Positions 24,201 through 28,088 of a stretch of DNA of 28,088 nt are shown here, piece by piece. How positions within the stretch are numbered: position 1 is the first letter of the stretch; each line of letters starts with the position of its first letter. The translations under genes were made by a program, and so were the position numbers. The notes beneath the pieces were generated by a model. It ran no database searches. It was not told the origin of the DNA and saw only the letters and a list, made by a program, of their open reading frames with translations. Source of the stretch: Proteiniphilum sp. UBA5267 (GTDB lineage Bacteria > Bacteroidota > Bacteroidia > Bacteroidales > Dysgonomonadaceae); NCBI GenBank assembly GCA_002411515.1, contig DHTF01000011.1, positions 1 through 28,088 on the forward strand. The letters are read 5' to 3'.

Positions 24201-27192
24201 ATCGTTTACACTCTTTCGCAGTCCAGAGAATAAGTTCATCCCACGATTCACTCAATGCTTTAATTTGAAGTGTAACACCCGGCCATTCTCCGCCAAATTG
24301 TCCGTGAAATAGGTGAATGCCGGAAAATCCAGCTTGGGATATAGCTTCCAGATCGGCTGTAATTCCCTCTTTCGAAACATTTCCACCGATAAAATGAAAC
24401 CATGTCTCTGGATAACAAACAATCTCAGGCTTTTTAAATGTCTCTTCTTTTAACTGCTCGAGGCTGTTCAGTTGTTCTTGCAGACTTCCTGAACTGATCA
24501 GAAACTCCACATCATATTTTCCGCTTTTTAGTTCTTTCTGATGGATTGTTGCGGACATCACTTCCCCGTTAATCACCATTTCTTTTGTACCCACCGGATT
24601 TTGCAGGATTGCTGTTGAGCCGACAGGCACACTGACGTCCATTTTCATTTTTCCGTCATGAAGTTCCCAGTTCACTTCAATCTTTCCGTAAGGAGTATCC
24701 TGTGATGTCCTTGCCCAGGTTACTCCGTCCGGAATTTGCGGTTGTATAATGAATTTTCTATATGCCGGTTCCCCTTTAATTGTCCTGATCCCTCCAACAA
24801 CCTGATAGAACCACTGTCCCACTCCGTTATAACAGTTGTGAATCCTGCTCCTGTCTCCGTTCCAATGTTCCCAGGTGGTGGTGGCTCCATTTTTCAGCAT
24901 GTGAAGATAACCGGGATAGGTTTCTTTTTTGAGCATGGAGTAGATAAAATCGGGTTGATTTGCCGTGGCCGCCCATTCCATCATCACCGGGATACCCACA
25001 AGTCCGGTATTCAGATGTCCGTCAAACTCCTTTTCTGTTTTTTCTATCAACCTTTTTGTAAGGTCATGCCGAAGAGGTACAGGCGTCACTCCGGCCAGCA
25101 TCGGAAAGATCATATCTATCTGTGATCCGGTAGCGTAGTAGCCCTTTGCTTCGTTATAAAAGATGTGATGAATTTTGTTGTTAAGCTGGGTTCTGAGTTC
25201 AGTATATTTTTTTTGATCTTCCTGCTTTCCCAACACAGCTGCAATATCTGCCATCTGGCCAAGGCAAACCGATATGTAGCAGTTGCTGACCAGATCGACC
25301 GATCGTTCGTCTTCGTGGTTGGGGTCTCCCACACCCTCTGGTGTTGCCCAGTCTCCCAAATACCAGTTTCGGTAATCGGTGTCGGGCCATTTTTTTAGTA
25401 ACCCTTCAACGCTGTGCTTTTCCACGTATCCTAGCCATTGCTGCATCACCGGATAATATTGTTCCAGCAAACGAATGTCACCATACTGTTGATAGCTGTT
25501 CCAGGAGGCTGAAATGAGGAAACCACACCAATAGGGTCCTCCTCCTGCCTTGTAGGGATTAGGTGCCGTATGGGGCATCCCCCCGTCTTCACGGATCACA
25601 TCACCCCATGCCTGCAGCCAGTTTGCATAAAGCGGTGCCAGGTTGAACATGGTCTGAGCGGTTACTGTTGATGCGTTGCCATCACCACCGTACCCCAGTC
25701 TTTCAAGTTGTGGACAATCAACTAAATATCCTCCAATGGCTACATTCCGTAGCGTATAGGAAATCATGTCGTGAATACGATTGAGATCATCATCGGACGA
25801 GACAAAGGTGGAGGTGGTTTTAAAATTTGTGTGGATAAAGTGCGCCTTTACCTTGTTGATTAGTGGTTTCTGTCTCAGGTTTGAAATTTTGACGTATCTG
25901 AATCCGTGATAGTTAAATTTATTGATAAAAAGCTCCGTGCCATGTCCTGAAGCGATATATCGGTCTATCTGCCCCTGATCTGCTATTGTGCCATCATCCT
26001 TCAGATGGTCGGCGTATCTCATCACAATCTCCTGTCCCTTCTTCAGGGAAGGAAAAGTTATTTCAAACCATCCGGTGATTGTTTTTCCCATGTCAATCAA
26101 TAGGGTGGAGTCATTCAGCTTATCTATCAAAATCGGGTTGATGGTTTCTTTTATTCGATTGGGCTCAACCATTTGGGAGCTTACGGCATGAGGGGGGATC
26201 TCCACGATGGATGCAGTGCGCCATTGGAATTCATCGGGTGCTTTGAGAACCTGGTTTCTTGTTTCCAGATTACCGGTGACAGTCTCCCCCCCGTAGTGGT
26301 TCGATCTCCAGTTGTCGATGCGTTCATATTCACTCTTGCGGGTAGTCCATGATTCATCTGTTACACAGACGATGTTGGAGCTGCCTCTGAACACTTTTTC
26401 CAGTTGTGCTTTGCATACAGGCCCGTTTCCAGCCACACCCGGCAATCCTTCGGTGTACCAACCACTGCCTAGCCAGATGATCAGATTATTTGGTCCTTTT
26501 TCAATAAAATCAGTTACATCGTACGTGTTTATGAGAGAGCGTTTGTTGAATTGTGAGACAGCAGGAGCCAACACCTGATTGCCCACTTTCAGGCCATTCA
26601 CATATACTTCATGATAACCCAGAGAGTTGATGTGCAACAGGAAAGTCTCTCCTTTATTCATTTTTTCAACCCGAAACGCTTTTTTGAATTGGGGGCACAC
26701 CTGAAAACCGTTGTCGTTTTGCCTGTCTGTCTCTTCTGGACAACCAATAAAGGAGGCCGACCAGTCAGTTGGTTGTAACAGACCTATACCAAATTTTGCT
26801 GGTTTGCTCCAGTCTGAGACCCGATCATCTTCATCCCAAACCCTTATTTTCCAGTATAAAAGTTGACCAGTCTCGAGTTTATCACCAGCATATTTGATGA
26901 GAATGCTCTCCGAAGAGGATATTTTCCCTGAGTCCCACCGATCTGCTTTTTTTTCTGATAGCCTGTCCGGTTCAGTTGCCACAACAATCTGGTATGCTGT
27001 TTGTGATGCCCCCTGCCGATCACTGCTATTTTTCCAACTGAAACGGGGATGAATGGTGTTCACCGCCAGCGGGTCATACAGATTCTCACACTGTAAATCA
27101 CTCACAATCATCCGATCGCTTAATGTGCCGCTCACATTGAACAGAATGATCATTCCCGTGCAAAGCCAGTTCCAGAGTTTGTTGAATTTCAT
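21295..27192 (-). CDS. GH78-GH106 fusion alpha-L-rhamnosidase
   Basis: 1965 residues with two complete rhamnosidase modules of different families. A signal peptide (about 1-25) is followed by GH78 (about 28-900): VNG motif near 193-203, acid cluster DCPQLERLGYGGD (Asp492, Glu497, Asp504; Leu496 replaces the usual Arg) and TTWEHWNGD with Glu775. A charged helical linker (about 901-920) leads to GH106 (about 921-1965), which opens with PETWFHFIGGNVSKEGI and has NCPGWSYAGGPW near 1006-1017. Glu1330 (LDSWE), Glu1431 (MCEYW) and Glu1467 (AAEAF) follow the spacing I recall for the key glutamates of BT0986. It ends in a beta-sandwich (LDLGRVEMIAKVYLNGEYV). The frame is unbroken and there is no second signal peptide, so the fusion looks genuine. 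It starts 26 bp after the upstream GH78. Confidence 0.95.
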   Translation of the reverse strand: MKFNKLWNWLCTGMIILFNVSGTLSDRMIVSDLQCENLYDPLAVNTIHPRFSWKNSSDRQGASQTAYQIVVATEPDRLSEKKADRWDSGKISSSESILIKYAGDKLETGQLLYWKIRVWDEDDRVSDWSKPAKFGIGLLQPTDWSASFIGCPEETDRQNDNGFQVCPQFKKAFRVEKMNKGETFLLHINSLGYHEVYVNGLKVGNQVLAPAVSQFNKRSLINTYDVTDFIEKGPNNLIIWLGSGWYTEGLPGVAGNGPVCKAQLEKVFRGSSNIVCVTDESWTTRKSEYERIDNWRSNHYGGETVTGNLETRNQVLKAPDEFQWRTASIVEIPPHAVSSQMVEPNRIKETINPILIDKLNDSTLLIDMGKTITGWFEITFPSLKKGQEIVMRYADHLKDDGTIADQGQIDRYIASGHGTELFINKFNYHGFRYVKISNLRQKPLINKVKAHFIHTNFKTTSTFVSSDDDLNRIHDMISYTLRNVAIGGYLVDCPQLERLGYGGDGNASTVTAQTMFNLAPLYANWLQAWGDVIREDGGMPHTAPNPYKAGGGPYWCGFLISASWNSYQQYGDIRLLEQYYPVMQQWLGYVEKHSVEGLLKKWPDTDYRNWYLGDWATPEGVGDPNHEDERSVDLVSNCYISVCLGQMADIAAVLGKQEDQKKYTELRTQLNNKIHHIFYNEAKGYYATGSQIDMIFPMLAGVTPVPLRHDLTKRLIEKTEKEFDGHLNTGLVGIPVMMEWAATANQPDFIYSMLKKETYPGYLHMLKNGATTTWEHWNGDRSRIHNCYNGVGQWFYQVVGGIRTIKGEPAYRKFIIQPQIPDGVTWARTSQDTPYGKIEVNWELHDGKMKMDVSVPVGSTAILQNPVGTKEMVINGEVMSATIHQKELKSGKYDVEFLISSGSLQEQLNSLEQLKEETFKKPEIVCYPETWFHFIGGNVSKEGITADLEAISQAGFSGIHLFHGQFGGEWPGVTLQIKALSESWDELILWTAKECKRLGLRYYMQNCPGWSYAGGPWIEPENSMRHLTYSRTDILGGQAVRLRLEKPKNTNDEWRNYKDLFVIAFPTPKGDTGERFIPENVTSNLKGSAIRDCLISQKKVLLPPSPSAPTTIDVRFSKKVTIRTVEFPPVESFSHAWCYSPDVTVSVYAITPDNKEVIARINMPPGSWQDDRSVTIACKEATTDNYQIEISNLHEMALSYINFYTAARQQNWESEAAWTLRRIMREDYPDQSKESWVDPSKIVNITGHMDPSGLLTWKVPEGDWTVLRIGDVNTGMKNGPAPPEATGWESTKLSTSGIRANFDGYIGRLINGDGVLKDNMLDGILLDSWECKTQTWTGGLDKIFQDKWGYSIFSIFPALFGYVVDNPESTSLFLRDWRVTLNDLLVKNFFGEMNHLAKKNDLRLSFETASGDIFPGDILEYYKYADIPMCEYWHPRSESFVGSLEFKPVKPAVSAAHMYGKKRVAAEAFTSFDLTWNEHPAYLKDIADIHYAEGVTHPVFHTYTHNPRTDFLPPGSSFGAKIGTPFLRLQTWWQHMPLFTDYLARCTYMLECGRPISDVLMYLGDEQNHKPDQLLDFPDGFRYDYCNPDVLLNRLSVKDGLLITPEGITYRVLWLHDCKRMVPETLEKILSLVKDGAIVTGAPPLNIATLSGGESSKARFQELVQELWGDGSQRVRSIGKGKVYIADIEHVLISENITHDIEVESHDLRWYHRQTYDADLYFISMPPEKGFQGNIKFRSNKKYAEIWDPITGNIREIKQGIKTKKETNLSMNISAGSSLFVVFKNSSSERKSEYFCKTEKREITQPWLINFPKGWGVDTMSIKMDKLTSWKNMPFSDEGVSFSGTASYSNNIHLREKQSGMQYMLDLGRVEMIAKVYLNGEYVDTKWCYPYQVDISRHIKEGSNHLEVEVTSTWFNRLSYDASLPENERKTWTISAPAAGSTFKEYGLLGPVYIYSAHESSPKND

Positions 27193-27218
27193 GATCTTTT
27201 TTATTGATTTTGCCTACA

Positions 27219-28088
27219 TCATTGCTGATTAATCACGAAGGTATGCTTCCCAGACTGTAGCTGGATTTTTTTACTTCTTTTGTGTGCTGATCTTTCTATC
27301 AATGGATCCGAGACGATCTCTGCATTTTCTGGCAGAAAGAAGGTTGCATGGCTATTTGCTGGAATGACCAACTGATAGATCACCCGATTATTTTCCCATT
27401 TCCAGCTCGATTTAATCAAACCATAGGGCGATTTGTATGCTGCACTGAAATGTTCCAGATTTTTCTCAAAATGGGGTCTCAGAATGATGTGCCTGAAACC
27501 CGGTTGTTCTACGTCGGGATAAATGCCACCCAAGCCCTTGAAGAACCAAGCGCCGATCTCGCCAAACATCATGTGGTTATCCGAAATATCTCGCTTGGCA
27601 TTCAAGTCCCAATTTTCCAGCAAAGTGGTGGCTCCGTTTACGATCCACCAGCCCCATGAAGGATACGTGTCTTGTACCGCCACTTTGTAGGCCACCTCGG
27701 GGTAGCCATTTTCGCTTAGGGCATTCAGCAGTGCCTTGGCTCCTAACACTCCCACGTCGAGGTGAAAACCGTTCTCTTCTACTTTTTTGGCCAGGTTTGA
27801 AGCGACTTTGGCAATCATCTCTTCTGGAACTACCTTCCATTGAAGCGGGACACTCAGCTCAGTTTGTGTTCCACTGGCATAGATACCTGTCTCTCGATTC
27901 AGAAATTTTTCGTTGATTGCATTTTTGATCTTTTCAGCCAGTGCTGTGTAATGCAGGTGATCAGTCTCTTTGCCGAACAACTTTGCTGCCCGCGCCAGAA
28001 TGGTAGCATCTACGAAAAAATAAACCGAAGAAGTCAGTTGCAGATTTGAGTGCGACTTTACCGGCACCCAGTCGCCCCGTCCCCAGGA
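27219..28088 (-). CDS. GH78 alpha-L-rhamnosidase, C-terminal part (runs off the window)
   Basis: The last 289 codons of a GH78 enzyme; the frame is open to the right edge (SWGRGDWVPVKS), so the GTG at 28067 is not the start. Visible are the end of the (alpha/alpha)6 barrel (VDATILARAAKLFGKE, GVLGAKALLNALSENGY, DTYPSWGWWI) and the C-terminal sandwich (GFRHIILRPHF, YGLIKSSWKWENN, LVIPANSHATFFLPENA). The catalytic-base region reads ATTLLENWD: the Glu is kept but the preceding Trp usual in GH78 is Leu. NHMMFGEIGAWFFKGLGGI is strongly typical of GH78 exo-rhamnosidases. The acid motif lies outside the window. It is the first visible gene of the operon, 26 bp before the fusion gene. Confidence 0.95.
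   Translation of the reverse strand, partial: SWGRGDWVPVKSHSNLQLTSSVYFFVDATILARAAKLFGKETDHLHYTALAEKIKNAINEKFLNRETGIYASGTQTELSVPLQWKVVPEEMIAKVASNLAKKVEENGFHLDVGVLGAKALLNALSENGYPEVAYKVAVQDTYPSWGWWIVNGATTLLENWDLNAKRDISDNHMMFGEIGAWFFKGLGGIYPDVEQPGFRHIILRPHFEKNLEHFSAAYKSPYGLIKSSWKWENNRVIYQLVIPANSHATFFLPENAEIVSDPLIERSAHKRSKKIQLQSGKHTFVINQQ

Noticed and set aside
24420..24500. The GH78-GH106 fusion as an assembly error joining two genes
   Set aside because: The frame is continuous, a linker-like charged helix joins the modules, and the GH106 half has neither its own signal peptide nor a start region; only resequencing could overturn this.
1..28088. CRISPR array, tRNA, rRNA, insertion sequence or phage genes
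   Set aside because: No regular repeat-spacer pattern, cloverleaf, rRNA-like stretch, transposase or phage protein was recognised on either strand.

Overview
This window is from a chromosome of a Bacteroidetes bacterium, most likely in Bacteroidales. The evidence is a V-type ATPase operon with a DUF2764 protein in the subunit C position, a lipid-anchored fimbrillin-family protein, promoter elements fitting the Bacteroidetes -7 pattern TAnnTTTG, start codons with little Shine-Dalgarno signal, and a dense block of secreted GH78/GH106/GH127 enzymes. A Dysgonomonadaceae/Porphyromonadaceae-like host is a guess from overall gene style. No rRNA, tRNA, CRISPR array, insertion sequence or phage gene was seen.

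Left part (1-3458, minus strand): the first genes of a V-type ATPase operon in the order E, DUF2764, A, with the first codons of a probable subunit B at the window edge. A divergent spacer carries candidate promoters for this operon and for a plus-strand MATE transporter (to 4991). Next comes a minus-strand tripartite efflux operon, read as adaptor, HAE1-type RND pump, TolC-like outer-membrane factor (10549 down to 5058), with touching or overlapping gene ends.

Middle (10810-13718): a secreted SGNH/GDSL hydrolase on plus converges with a fimbrillin-like lipoprotein with a C-terminal DUF6359-like domain on minus. The gap after that holds about 340 bp of AT-rich sequence and then a decayed 3' remnant of ilvD (dihydroxy-acid dehydratase), recognisable by translating across its nonsense codons and frameshifts.

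Right part (13722-28088, minus strand, continuing past the edge): five consecutive exported glycoside hydrolases. In transcription order they are a partial GH78, a 1965-residue protein fusing a GH78 module to a GH106 module, a GH127, a second GH78 and a lipid-anchored GH78. This is the downstream half of a polysaccharide utilisation locus aimed at a glycan rich in alpha-L-rhamnose, with arabinofuranose or a related sugar also present; pectin side chains (RG-I or RG-II type) are the most likely class. No SusC/SusD pair, regulator or transporter is visible and these may lie to the right.

The most unusual points are the two-family rhamnosidase fusion and a 13-bp, U-tailed terminator for the hydrolase operon that is built from the decayed ilvD coding sequence and works only on the hydrolase strand.
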